A stretch of 64,000 nucleotides of DNA from Microbacterium sp. SSM24 (GTDB taxonomy: Bacteria; Actinomycetota; Actinomycetes; Actinomycetales; Microbacteriaceae), in NCBI RefSeq assembly GCF_025989145.1, contig NZ_JAPDNQ010000002.1, forward strand, positions 372,001-436,000, in the 5' to 3' direction. The translations under genes and the position numbers were made by a program. Of the stretch, positions 26,470 to 35,025 are shown piece by piece (the stretch's first letter is position 1; each line of letters starts with the position of its first letter). The notes below the pieces were generated by a model. That model saw only the letters and a list, made by a program, of their open reading frames with translations. It had not been told where the DNA came from and did not search any database.

Positions 26470-27465
26470 GTGCCTGCGAACGCGCCTGCGAAGAACCCGC
26501 CCGAGGAGCGGCTCGTCAACCTCGTGGTCGCGCTCATGGCGACGGACCAGGGCCTGACGAAGGACACCATCCTCACGTCGGTGTCGGGCTACCGCGAGCA
26601 GTCCGTGGCCGGGGCGTCGAAGGACGCGCTCGAGAAGATGTTCGAGCGTGACAAGGAATCTCTGCGCGGGCTCGGCGTTCCCATCGAGACCATCGGCGAC
26701 TGGGCCGATCCCGACGACCTGCGTGAAGCGCGCTACCGGGTTCCCAGCACCGAGTACGAGCTTCCCGAAGACATCGAGTTCACGCCCGCCGAGCTGGCGC
26801 TGCTCAACCTCGCCGGAGGCGTGTGGAGTGAGAGCTCCATGTCGGACGACGCCCGCAGCGGTCTGCGCAAGATCCGCGCGCTCGGCATCCCGGTCGACGA
26901 GCCGATCATCGGCTACTCGCCGCGCATCAGCCTGCACGATCCGTCCTTCCCGCTCTTCCAGCAGGCGATCGAGCAGTCCCGGGTGGTGAAGTTCCCCTAC
27001 CTGAAGCCGGGGGAGGAGTCGCCGCGCACGCGCCAGGTGCAGCCTCTCGCGCTCGTCGAGTACGAAGCCCGATGGCATGTGTTCGGCATCGACCTCGGTG
27101 CACGAGCCGATCGCACCTTCCTGCTGCAGCGCGTGGTCGGCCCGGTCGTGCTCACGCGGGAGACCTTCGATCCCGCTCTCCGCGAAGGAGCGGGGGACCG
27201 CGCCCTGCACGGTCTGGAGGAGGTGGCCGCTCGCAACACGGCGCTGCTCGAAGTCGATCCCGGCACGGAGGCCGCATTGCGCCTCGCCCGCCGCGCCGGA
27301 CCGGCCGATCAGGGAATCCACGTGCGCTACGTCGATGTGCACATCTTCGCCGAGGAGCTCGCGTCCTACGGGCCCGAGGTGCGCGTGGTCGCGCCCGCAG
27401 AGCTGCGCGATCGTGTGATCGAGCGTCTCGCCGCCGCGCGCGATCTGAACGGAGCATCCGCGTGA
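26470..27465 (+). CDS. pafB: WYL-domain transcriptional regulator PafB
   Basis: 331 residues: N-terminal winged helix-turn-helix (about 10-85), WYL domain (about 150-240, with PYLKPGEESPRTRQVQPLALVEYEARWHVFGIDL) and a C-terminal WCX extension. In mycobacteria PafB and PafC form the activator of the LexA-independent DNA-damage response. GTG 26470 is 6 nt after TAGGAT with no Shine-Dalgarno sequence, so pafB probably starts its own leaderless transcript although the FKBP gene is just 57 bp upstream. It overlaps pafC by four bases. Confidence 0.9.
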   Translation: MPANAPAKNPPEERLVNLVVALMATDQGLTKDTILTSVSGYREQSVAGASKDALEKMFERDKESLRGLGVPIETIGDWADPDDLREARYRVPSTEYELPEDIEFTPAELALLNLAGGVWSESSMSDDARSGLRKIRALGIPVDEPIIGYSPRISLHDPSFPLFQQAIEQSRVVKFPYLKPGEESPRTRQVQPLALVEYEARWHVFGIDLGARADRTFLLQRVVGPVVLTRETFDPALREGAGDRALHGLEEVAARNTALLEVDPGTEAALRLARRAGPADQGIHVRYVDVHIFAEELASYGPEVRVVAPAELRDRVIERLAAARDLNGASA

Positions 27466-28424
27466 CCGCCCGCCGCCCCCTCGTCGCCACCGATCGCGCC
27501 GCTCTCATGCTCCAGCTCGTGCCGTACCTGATCGGCAAGGGCGAGGTCTCGATCGCGGAGGCCGCGGACGAATTCGACGTCGCGCCCGATCAGATGCGCG
27601 CGATGGTCGAGAAGCTGACGGTCATCGGGCTTCCCGGCGACGGCGGCTACTGGCAGATGTCGAACGACCTGTTCGACATCGACTGGGATCTTCTCGACCA
27701 GCGCGACCTCGTCGTCATCACGAACTCGGTCGGGCTCGAGCGCGCGCCGAAGCTCACCGCGCGCGAGGCGGCGGCTCTTCTCGCCGGTCTGCAGCTCGCC
27801 CGCACGATCCCCGGGGTCGGCGACACCGATCTGTACACCGGCCTGCTCGCCAAGCTCGCGCGCGGCGCATCGGGAACGCCCGCAGAGGTGATCGTCGCTC
27901 CCGGCCCGGTCGACACGGTGCGCGACGCGGTCGCGACCGCCCTCCGCGGGGGCGTGGCGGTCTCGTTCACCTACAAGGCACCGGATGCCGCGCCCACGAC
28001 GCGGACCGTCGACCCCGTCAAGGTGCACATCGCCGACGGCCAGTGGTACCTCCAGGGATGGTGTCACCTGCGCGAGGCGATGCGCACGTTCCACCTCGAC
28101 CGCGTGAGCGACCTCCAGCTGACGGACATCCCGATCAGCCACGCGAGCGAGCCCGCTCCGGGATGGTTCGAGGCCAACGAGGACGATGTCGACGCCCGTA
28201 TCCGATTCCCGGAGGCGGTCGCGCGCCTGCTCGGCGATTATCTCGACCGCGCGATCCTCGAGACCGACGGCGGAGTCACGACGGCCACGATGCGCGTCGC
28301 AGACGAGTTCAGCCTGCGCCGCCTGGCACTCCGCCGCGGGGGCGAGGTCGAGATCCTCGAGCCTGCCGGCGCGAGGCGCGCGGCGGCCGATTGGGCCGAG
28401 GCGGGTCTGGCTCAATACCGATGA
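27462..28424 (+). CDS. pafC: WYL-domain transcriptional regulator PafC
   Basis: 320 residues with the same order as PafB: helix-turn-helix (KGEVSIAEAADEFDVAPDQMRAMVEKL), WYL domain (AVSFTYKAPDAAPTTRTVDPVKVHIADGQWYLQGWCH) and WCX tail. It pairs with PafB; coupled translation (GTGA overlap) suits a heterodimer. Its presence implies a PafBC-dependent damage regulon in this organism even though the Pup ligase pafA, for which the genes were named, is not nearby. Confidence 0.9.
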   Translation: MTARRPLVATDRAALMLQLVPYLIGKGEVSIAEAADEFDVAPDQMRAMVEKLTVIGLPGDGGYWQMSNDLFDIDWDLLDQRDLVVITNSVGLERAPKLTAREAAALLAGLQLARTIPGVGDTDLYTGLLAKLARGASGTPAEVIVAPGPVDTVRDAVATALRGGVAVSFTYKAPDAAPTTRTVDPVKVHIADGQWYLQGWCHLREAMRTFHLDRVSDLQLTDIPISHASEPAPGWFEANEDDVDARIRFPEAVARLLGDYLDRAILETDGGVTTATMRVADEFSLRRLALRRGGEVEILEPAGARRAAADWAEAGLAQYR

Positions 28425-28511
28425 CGCGCATCTGATGAGTTTGACCAGTCAGCACCGGGTCTCGTGGACGCGGGGTTAGACTGAAACAGGACCCGCCGAA
28501 AGGACATCGAC

Positions 28512-28769
28512 ATGCTGCAAGGCCTCACAGGGTGGCACTTCCTGATCATCCTGGCCGTGATCCTGCTGCTGTTCGGCGCGGCGAAGCTGCCGGCGCTGGC
28601 GAAGAGCATGGGTCAGTCCGCTCGCGTCTTCAAGGGCGAGATGAAGGCGATGAAGGACGACGACTCGTCGAAGGGCGACGCGACCTCGGCCACCACCGTC
28701 TCCTCCGTCGATGCACCGTCGACCGAGGTGCGCACCGACGCTGGCGGAACCGCCGAATCCAAGCCCTGA
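28512..28769 (+). CDS. tatA: Sec-independent translocase subunit TatA
   Basis: 85 residues: a short N-terminal transmembrane helix (WHFLIILAVILLLFGAAKLP), the FG hinge, an amphipathic helix (ALAKSMGQSARVFKGEMKAMK) and an unstructured Ser/Thr/Asp tail. It forms the Tat pore that exports folded proteins such as the RR-signal phosphoesterase near 5 kb. A GAAAGGA site precedes the ATG, and a TTAGACT -10-like sequence lies near 28477. tatC follows 6 bp downstream. Confidence 0.95.
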   Translation: MLQGLTGWHFLIILAVILLLFGAAKLPALAKSMGQSARVFKGEMKAMKDDDSSKGDATSATTVSSVDAPSTEVRTDAGGTAESKP

Positions 28770-28775
28770 CCGCTC

Positions 28776-29597
28776 GTGGCAACGGCAGGACCGCCGCGCA
28801 TAGGAGCGTCCGAACCTCCGCGGCGTGAGAAGCGCATGTCGCTCGGCCAGCATCTCGTCGAGCTGCGCAAGCGGCTGATGTGGGCGGCGCTCGCCCTCAT
28901 CGTGGGCATGGTCGTGGCGTTCTTCATCACCGACCCGATCATCTACCTCATCACCGAACCGCTCCGGGTCGTCGCTGCCGCAGACGGCCAGGAAGCCAAG
29001 GTCGAGCTGATGTTCAGCACCGTCACGGCCGCATTCGACCTGCGCCTGCGGATGTCGTTCGCGATCGGTCTGCTGATCTCGGCGCCGATCTGGCTGTGGC
29101 AGATCTGGGCGTTCATCATGCCCGGGCTCACCCGCAAAGAGGTGCGCTACACCGTCGGCTTCCTGGCCGCGGCGGTGCCCCTGTTCTTCGCCGGCTGTGC
29201 CATGGGGCTCGTGATCATGCCGCACATCGTCGAACTGATGGCGTCGTTCGTGCCGACGGGTGCGGCGTCGTTCTACGACGCGGCGTACTACTACGACTTC
29301 GTGTTCAAGCTCCTCATCGTGGTGGGTGTCGCATTCGTCCTGCCGGTGTTCCTCGTGGCGCTCAACGTCGCGGGAGTCATGTCGGGGCGCGCGATCCTCA
29401 AGGGGTGGCGCGTCGCTGTGCTCATCTCGGTCGTGTTCTCGGCGCTCGCAACCCCTGCCGCCGACGTGGTCAGCATGCTGATGCTCGCGGGAATCATGGT
29501 GGTGCTCTTCTTCGGAGCCGCGGGATTGTCCCTGCTGTTCGACCGTCGCCGTGCGAAGCGCGAGGCGCTCATCCTGCCCCCTGAGAGCGGCGCATGA
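28776..29597 (+). CDS. tatC: Sec-independent translocase subunit TatC
   Basis: 273 residues, six transmembrane helices. The conserved cytoplasmic N-terminus MSLGQHLVELRKRLMW (from residue 21) contains the Glu/Arg that recognise twin-arginine signals. I keep GTG 28776, which gives a 20-residue polar lead; translation from ATG 28836 is the alternative. It overlaps the helicase start by four bases (ATGA). Confidence 0.94.
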   Translation: MATAGPPRIGASEPPRREKRMSLGQHLVELRKRLMWAALALIVGMVVAFFITDPIIYLITEPLRVVAAADGQEAKVELMFSTVTAAFDLRLRMSFAIGLLISAPIWLWQIWAFIMPGLTRKEVRYTVGFLAAAVPLFFAGCAMGLVIMPHIVELMASFVPTGAASFYDAAYYYDFVFKLLIVVGVAFVLPVFLVALNVAGVMSGRAILKGWRVAVLISVVFSALATPAADVVSMLMLAGIMVVLFFGAAGLSLLFDRRRAKREALILPPESGA

Positions 29598-32089
29598 CCG
29601 ACCCGGCTCCCGCGGAGAAGTACGCGCGGGCGCGTGAGTCGGCTGCGGCATCACGCAGCCATCCGGTCACGGCCGACTTCGCGGCATCCCAGCGGTTCAC
29701 CCTCGACGACTTCCAGATCGCGGGATGCCGCGCCCTCGAGGAGGGCCGCAGCGTTCTCGTGGCGGCACCCACCGGCGCGGGCAAGACGATCGTCGGCGAG
29801 TTCGCCGTGCACCTCGCGATGCGCGAACCCGGCGACAAGGCCTTCTACACGACGCCGATCAAGGCGCTGTCGAACCAGAAGTTCCGCGAACTGCAGGATG
29901 TGTACGGGGCCGATCAGGTCGGGCTCCTCACCGGCGACACGAACATCAACGGCAACGCCCGCATCGTGGTCATGACGACCGAGGTGCTGCGCAACATGCT
30001 GTATGCGGACTCGCCTGCGCTGCGAGGACTGCGGTACGTCGTCATGGACGAGGTGCACTACCTCGCCGACAGGTTCCGCGGGGCGGTGTGGGAGGAGATC
30101 ATCATCCACCTTCCGCAGACCGTGCGCCTGATCTCGCTCTCGGCGACGGTGTCGAACGCCGAGGAGTTCGGCGACTGGCTCGACACCGTGCGCGGCGACA
30201 CCGAGGTCATCGTGTCGGAGACGCGCCCGGTGCCGCTCGAGCAGCACGTCCTCGTGCGGGGCGACCTGCTTCCGCTGTTCGACGACCGTGCCGGCATCGC
30301 CACCGCGCAGGTGAACCAGGAGCTCATGCGCATACGGTCCTTCAAGGGGCCGAACTTCGAGAACAACCGGCGCGTGCAGCAGATGTCGAGCGCGCGCAAC
30401 GCCGGGTACGAGGCATCCCGTCGGCGCCCGAATCGCGGCGGCCGGAGACCCGTCCGCTCGGCGAACGTGCAGCGGATCGAACGCCTCGACCGGCCCGACG
30501 TCGTCGAGCTGCTCGCTCGCGCGAACCTGCTTCCCGCGATCTTCTTCATTTTCAGCCGTGTCGGGTGCGACGCCGCGGTGCAGCAGGTGCGGCGCGCGGG
30601 GGTCCGTCTGACGAATCAGGACGAGCGTGCCGAGATCCGGGCCATCGTCGAGGAGCGCACGCGCACCCTGCACGACGAGGATCTCGCGGTGCTCGGCTAT
30701 TGGGAATGGCTCGAGAACCTCGAGCGGGGAGTCGCCTCGCACCACGCCGGTCTCCTTCCCGCGTTCAAGGAGGTCGTGGAGGAGCTCTTCCAGCGCAAGC
30801 TCGTGAAAGTCGTCTTCGCGACCGAGACGCTGGCGCTCGGCATCAACATGCCGGCCCGCACCGTGGTGCTCGAGAAGCTGGAGAAGTTCAACGGCGAGGC
30901 GCGCGTCGCGATCACGTCGGGGGAGTACACGCAGCTCACCGGTCGCGCGGGACGCCGCGGGATCGACGTCGAAGGACACGCCGTCGTGCAGTGGACCGAG
31001 GGGCTCGATCCGCAGGCCGTCGCCGCGCTGGCGTCGCGACGCACCTATCCGCTGAACTCGAGCTTCCGTCCGACCTACAACATGGCCGTCAACCTGATCG
31101 ACCAGTTCGGGCGGTCGCGGGCGCGCGAGATCCTCGAATCCTCGTTCGCCCAGTTCCAGGCCGATCGCGCCGTCGTCGGGCTCGCCCGCCAGGTGCGCGA
31201 GCAGGAGGAGTCGCTCGCCGGCTACGAGCAGGCGATGACCTGCGATCGGGGAGACTTCGCCGAGTACTCCGGAATCCGGCGCGACCTGAGCGACCTCGAG
31301 AAGCTCAACCGCAAGGATGCGAACGCGTCTCGTGCGACCAGGGACAAGCGGCACAAGGAGATCGGCGGTCTCCGACGACGGATGCAGCGGCATCCGTGCC
31401 ATTCGTGCCCGGACCGCGAGCACCACGCACGATGGGCGGAGCGGTACTGGAAGCTCAAGCGCACGATCGACAAGATGCGCCAGCAGATCGAGACGCGCAC
31501 CGGCACCGTGGCCCGCATCTTCGATCGCGTCGTCGATGTGCTCGACGAGCTCGACTACGTGCGCGTCGATGACGGCGCCACGAGCCTCACGCCCGCAGGA
31601 CGCACGATGCGGCGCATCTACGGCGAGCGGGACCTCCTCGTCGCCGAGTCGCTTCGCCTGGGGCTGTGGCGGGATCTGGATGCCGCTTCACTCGCATCCC
31701 TCGCGTGCTGCCTCGTCTACGAGCCCCGCCGTGACGAGGGCGGTCCGAATGAGCGTGCCCTTCCACGCGGTCCGTTCCGCACCGCATTCGCCGAGACGCT
31801 CGACCTGTGGCAGCGACTCGACGACCTCGAGCGCGAGCACCGCCTTCCCGGGTCGGAGCCGATTGCGGCGGGACTGGCGCAGGCCATGCACTCGTGGGCA
31901 CGCGGAGCGATGCTCGATCGCGTGCTGTCCGAGGCCGACATGGCCGCCGGTGACTTCGTGCGCTGGTCGAAGCAGACGATCGACCTGCTCGATCAGCTCT
32001 CCATCGTCGCCGACGCGCCGATCGCGACGACGGCCCGCAAGGCACTCGACGCGGTGCGTCGCGGCATCGTGGCCTACTCGGGCGTCTGA
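29594..32089 (+). CDS. helY: Ski2/Mtr4-like RNA/DNA helicase HelY
   Basis: 831-residue SF2 helicase of the actinobacterial HelY family. Walker A APTGAGKTIV (58-67), DEVHYL (152-157), SLSATVSN, then the second RecA domain with ATETLALGINMPARTVV and QLTGRAGRRGID (motifs V/VI). A Cys/His cluster (CHSCPDREHH) and a winged-helix/C-terminal helical region follow, as in Ski2-like proteins. Mycobacteria also place this gene after tatC. Probable role in RNA turnover or recombination; not established. Confidence 0.9.
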   Translation: MTDPAPAEKYARARESAAASRSHPVTADFAASQRFTLDDFQIAGCRALEEGRSVLVAAPTGAGKTIVGEFAVHLAMREPGDKAFYTTPIKALSNQKFRELQDVYGADQVGLLTGDTNINGNARIVVMTTEVLRNMLYADSPALRGLRYVVMDEVHYLADRFRGAVWEEIIIHLPQTVRLISLSATVSNAEEFGDWLDTVRGDTEVIVSETRPVPLEQHVLVRGDLLPLFDDRAGIATAQVNQELMRIRSFKGPNFENNRRVQQMSSARNAGYEASRRRPNRGGRRPVRSANVQRIERLDRPDVVELLARANLLPAIFFIFSRVGCDAAVQQVRRAGVRLTNQDERAEIRAIVEERTRTLHDEDLAVLGYWEWLENLERGVASHHAGLLPAFKEVVEELFQRKLVKVVFATETLALGINMPARTVVLEKLEKFNGEARVAITSGEYTQLTGRAGRRGIDVEGHAVVQWTEGLDPQAVAALASRRTYPLNSSFRPTYNMAVNLIDQFGRSRAREILESSFAQFQADRAVVGLARQVREQEESLAGYEQAMTCDRGDFAEYSGIRRDLSDLEKLNRKDANASRATRDKRHKEIGGLRRRMQRHPCHSCPDREHHARWAERYWKLKRTIDKMRQQIETRTGTVARIFDRVVDVLDELDYVRVDDGATSLTPAGRTMRRIYGERDLLVAESLRLGLWRDLDAASLASLACCLVYEPRRDEGGPNERALPRGPFRTAFAETLDLWQRLDDLEREHRLPGSEPIAAGLAQAMHSWARGAMLDRVLSEADMAAGDFVRWSKQTIDLLDQLSIVADAPIATTARKALDAVRRGIVAYSGV

Positions 32090-32127
32090 GCACACCCCCT
32101 CCGGGTCGCTGAGGGGTCAGCGACGCT

Positions 32128-32133
32128 TAGGGT
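32128..32133 (+). promoter_or_regulatory. -10 box TAGGGT for lnt
   Basis: TAGGGT ends 6 nt before GTG 32140; leaderless layout. Confidence 0.55.
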
Positions 32134-32139
32134 TGTCAC

Positions 32140-33720
32140 GTGCCTCTCGCCGCCGCGCCGCGTCCGCTCCTGCCGCTGTGGGCGGCTGTGGCGGCATCCC
32201 TCGCCTCTGGCCTGCTCCTGACGACGGCGTTCCCGTCGCTCTCGTGGTGGCCCGTCGTGTTCGTCTCGGTGCCGCTCGCCCTGGTCGGCCTCATCGGGCG
32301 ACGCTCGTGGTCGGCGGTGCTCGTCGGGTTCGCATTCGGCGCCGCCTTCTTCTTCGTGAATCTCTCCTTCACCGCGCGCTACCTCGGCCCCGTGCCGTGG
32401 ATCGCGCTGTCGATGCTCGAGGCGACGATCACGGCGGCACTTGCGGTGCTCATCGCTCTGGCCTACCGCTGGACGCCTCGCGTCCTCCCCGGCGCGTGGG
32501 GTCGGCTGGTGGTGCTGCCCGCGCTCGTCGCCGGGCTGTGGACCCTTCGCGAAGAGGTTCTCGGCACGTTCCCGTACGGCGGCTTCCCGTGGGGGCGCCT
32601 GGGGATCTCGCAGGCGAACGGTCCGCTCGCCGACGTCGCGTCATGGGTCGGGGTGTCCGGGCTCTCGTTCCTCGTCGTTCTGGTGTGCGCCGCCGCCGTG
32701 GAGTACGCCCGACTCGGACGCTGGCGCGACCTGCGCACCGCACTTCCCGTCGCCATCGCGATCGTGGCACTCGTGCTGCCCCCGCAGTTTCCGACATCCG
32801 CCGGCGGGACGATCAGGGTCGGTGCCGTGCAGGGCAACGGTCCGACCGGCTACTTCGACGAGCGCAGCCGCAACGATGTGCTCAACGCGCAGCTCGCGGC
32901 GACCGCCCCGCTCTTCGGCGAGGACATCGACGTGCTGTTGTGGCCGGAGGGCGGCATCGACTCCGACCCGACGCAGAACGATTCGACCGCCGCGGTGCTC
33001 GACGCACTGTCGGAGCGTCTCGGCGCGCCGCTCCTCGTCAGCGCGGTGACCCAGCGCGGCGACGACTACTTCAACTCGTCCCTGCTGTGGCGGGCCGGAG
33101 CCCACAATCCGGTCGACACCTACGACAAGCGGCACCCTGTGCCGTTCGGCGAGTATGTGCCCGATCGCTGGCTGTACCGGATGTTCGCGCCGGACCTCAT
33201 CGACCTCATCCAACGTGAGTACACGCCGGGAACGTCGTCACCGGAGTTCGACGTCGACGGGGTCGGCGTCGGTCTCGCGATCTGCTTCGACGTCATCTAC
33301 GACGACGTGATCTGGGAGGGCGCGCGGGACGGCGCCGAGGTCTACATGTTCCAGACGAACAACGCGGACTTCCGCGGCACGAACGAGAATCTCCAGCAGC
33401 TGGCGTTCGCGCGCATGCGCGCGATCGAGACCGGACGGTCCGTCGTGAACCTCTCGACGGTGGGCACGAGTCAGGTCATCGCCGCCGACGGCACGACGAT
33501 CGACGGGCTTCCGGCCGACACCGCAGGCCATATGCTGACCGACGTTCCGCTGCGCACCGGACTCACCCCGGCCGTCGTCGCCGGTGCCGGCATCAAGGCG
33601 TTCCTCGCGTGGGGGAGTCTCGCCGCTCTCGTCGTCATCGGCGGCGTGGTGGGCGTGCGCCGCCGTGCGGACGCGAAGACGCCGGCTCCCGAAGGAACCG
33701 GCGTCGGACCGAGCGAGTGA
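32140..33720 (+). CDS. lnt: Apolipoprotein N-acyltransferase
   Basis: 526 residues: about six N-terminal membrane helices (1-205), then a periplasm-facing nitrilase domain with the Glu-Lys-Cys triad in LLWPEGGI, YDKRHPVPFGEYVP and AICFDVIYDD, and a last helix near the C-terminus. It N-acylates lipoproteins such as the FKBP lipoprotein upstream. In M. tuberculosis the Lnt domain is fused with the polyprenol-mannose synthase Ppm1; here Lnt stands alone and no Ppm synthase is adjacent. GTG 32140 is a leaderless-type start. Confidence 0.9.
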   Translation: MPLAAAPRPLLPLWAAVAASLASGLLLTTAFPSLSWWPVVFVSVPLALVGLIGRRSWSAVLVGFAFGAAFFFVNLSFTARYLGPVPWIALSMLEATITAALAVLIALAYRWTPRVLPGAWGRLVVLPALVAGLWTLREEVLGTFPYGGFPWGRLGISQANGPLADVASWVGVSGLSFLVVLVCAAAVEYARLGRWRDLRTALPVAIAIVALVLPPQFPTSAGGTIRVGAVQGNGPTGYFDERSRNDVLNAQLAATAPLFGEDIDVLLWPEGGIDSDPTQNDSTAAVLDALSERLGAPLLVSAVTQRGDDYFNSSLLWRAGAHNPVDTYDKRHPVPFGEYVPDRWLYRMFAPDLIDLIQREYTPGTSSPEFDVDGVGVGLAICFDVIYDDVIWEGARDGAEVYMFQTNNADFRGTNENLQQLAFARMRAIETGRSVVNLSTVGTSQVIAADGTTIDGLPADTAGHMLTDVPLRTGLTPAVVAGAGIKAFLAWGSLAALVVIGGVVGVRRRADAKTPAPEGTGVGPSE

Positions 33721-33723
33721 CGC

Positions 33724-34107
33724 TCAGGCGCTGATCTTGTCGAGGGTGACGTCCTCGCCGGCGCCGCGACGGGCGCGAACGTAGGCGAGACGCTCCTCGA
33801 GGAGCTCTTCGAGCTCGGGGACCGTGCGGCGCTCGAGCAGCATGTCCCAGTGGCTGCGGGGGATCTTGTCACCGGAGTGATCGACGGTAGCGGTGCCGTC
33901 GCCGACGCGCAGGAGCGCCTCGGCACCACAGGTACGGCACTCCCATGCCGGAGGAACCTCAGCATCGGCCGCAAACGTCAGTTTCGTGTCACGCCCGCAG
34001 GCCGTGCACGTGTAGGCGTGCTGTGCACGCTCGTGGAAGACGACGCCCTCTTCGCTCTGTAGGCTCTGGGCGCCGAGTCGGATGCCGCGCAAGCTGCGGT
34101 CTGCCAT
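33724..34107 (-). CDS. rbpA: RNA polymerase-binding protein RbpA
   Basis: 127 residues of the actinobacteria-specific RbpA, which binds RNA polymerase and the principal sigma factor and stabilises open complexes. N-terminal tail with SLRGIRLGAQSLQSEEGV, RbpA core domain with the paired CTACG and CRTCG, the basic linker, and the sigma-interaction domain at the end (HWDMLLERRTVPELEELLEERL). ATG 34107 has an AGAGGA site upstream; an extension to 34191 would add 28 residues unlike the family. It converges with lnt with only 3 bp between stops. Confidence 0.95.
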   Translation of the reverse strand: MADRSLRGIRLGAQSLQSEEGVVFHERAQHAYTCTACGRDTKLTFAADAEVPPAWECRTCGAEALLRVGDGTATVDHSGDKIPRSHWDMLLERRTVPELEELLEERLAYVRARRGAGEDVTLDKISA

Positions 34108-34137
34108 TGTGTGGTCCTCTCGTCGCTGTATAGGTAT

Positions 34138-34163
34138 AACGAAGCGACCTGTGCGGATCATCC
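34138..34163 (-). promoter_or_regulatory. Candidate ECF-type promoter of rbpA
   Basis: Reading towards rbpA, GGATG, 18 nt, GTT matches the layout of SigR/SigH-type promoters (GGAAT-N18-GTT) with one mismatched block. Streptomyces rbpA is known to be SigR-controlled. A 7-bp inverted repeat GAAACGG/CCGTTTC (34164-34189) adjoins it upstream. Confidence 0.4.
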
Positions 34164-34245
34164 GAAACGGCATTGGGACGACCCGTTTCACAGTGGATGC
34201 ACAGCAGTCGCGCTCTCGGAGAAGGGCGGGGCCGCTCGCGCGTTC

Positions 34246-35025
34246 TCAGCGCAGCGCACGCAAGGCGAGATCAGCGCGATCCGTGACGATCCCGTCCACT
34301 CCCATGCGCACGAGCCTGGTCATGTCGGCGGGGTCGTTGACGGTCCAGACGTGCACTTCGACGTCGTGCGAATGAGCGGCCTCGATGAGCCTCGGGGAGA
34401 CGACGCGGATCCGGCCCTGGCGCTCGGGGACCTGCAGGGCGTCGACCCCGTGCAGGGCCGCGCGCACCCCGCGACGGGACCGGACGGCGAGGGCGGCGAG
34501 GAGGCGCACCATCGTGGCGCTCCCCGCCGACGTAGCGGGGCGGATGCCGCGCCCGACCGCCTGTGCGGCGGCCAGCGCCGCTCTGCGGCGATCGTCGGAG
34601 AAGCTCGTCAGCAGAACACGCGCGCCGTGCGACGCGACGAGATTCCCGACGGCGGCGGCTGCGCCCGCAGCCTTGACGTCGAGATTGAAGCGCACCGTGG
34701 GGAAGGCGTCGAGCGCCTGTGCGAGCGTGAGGAGTCCGCCGCGCTCCGACATGAGCGATTCCAGTTCGCGGGAGGCGACGGATGCGATCGGCCGCGGATC
34801 GCCGGTGACGCGGGACAGGTCGTCGTCATGGAAGAGCACGACGATGCCGTCTGCCGTGAGGTGGCAGTCGGACTCGACGTACTCCGCACCCGCCGACTGC
34901 GCAGCCGCGACCGCGGCGAAGGAGTTCTCGACGACGCCGTGCGCGGCATCCTCAGGTGTGACGAGACCACGGTGCGCGAGAACGCGCGGCGTCGCCGCAC
35001 CCGCGAACCAGGGGTGCTCGGTCAC
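34246..35025 (-). CDS. Glycerophosphodiester phosphodiesterase
   Basis: 259-residue GDPD TIM barrel. VLAHRGL (first catalytic His), ENSFAA, ESDCHLTADGIVVLFHDDDLSRVTG (metal ligands and second His) and the terminal WTVNDPADMTRLVRMGVDGIVTD are all present. It cleaves glycerophosphodiesters to glycerol-3-phosphate and an alcohol; without a signal peptide it should act in the cytoplasm. GTG 35025 overlaps the SPFH stop (GTGA), making it the last gene of the NfeD-SPFH-GDPD operon. Confidence 0.9.
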   Translation of the reverse strand: MTEHPWFAGAATPRVLAHRGLVTPEDAAHGVVENSFAAVAAAQSAGAEYVESDCHLTADGIVVLFHDDDLSRVTGDPRPIASVASRELESLMSERGGLLTLAQALDAFPTVRFNLDVKAAGAAAAVGNLVASHGARVLLTSFSDDRRRAALAAAQAVGRGIRPATSAGSATMVRLLAALAVRSRRGVRAALHGVDALQVPERQGRIRVVSPRLIEAAHSHDVEVHVWTVNDPADMTRLVRMGVDGIVTDRADLALRALR

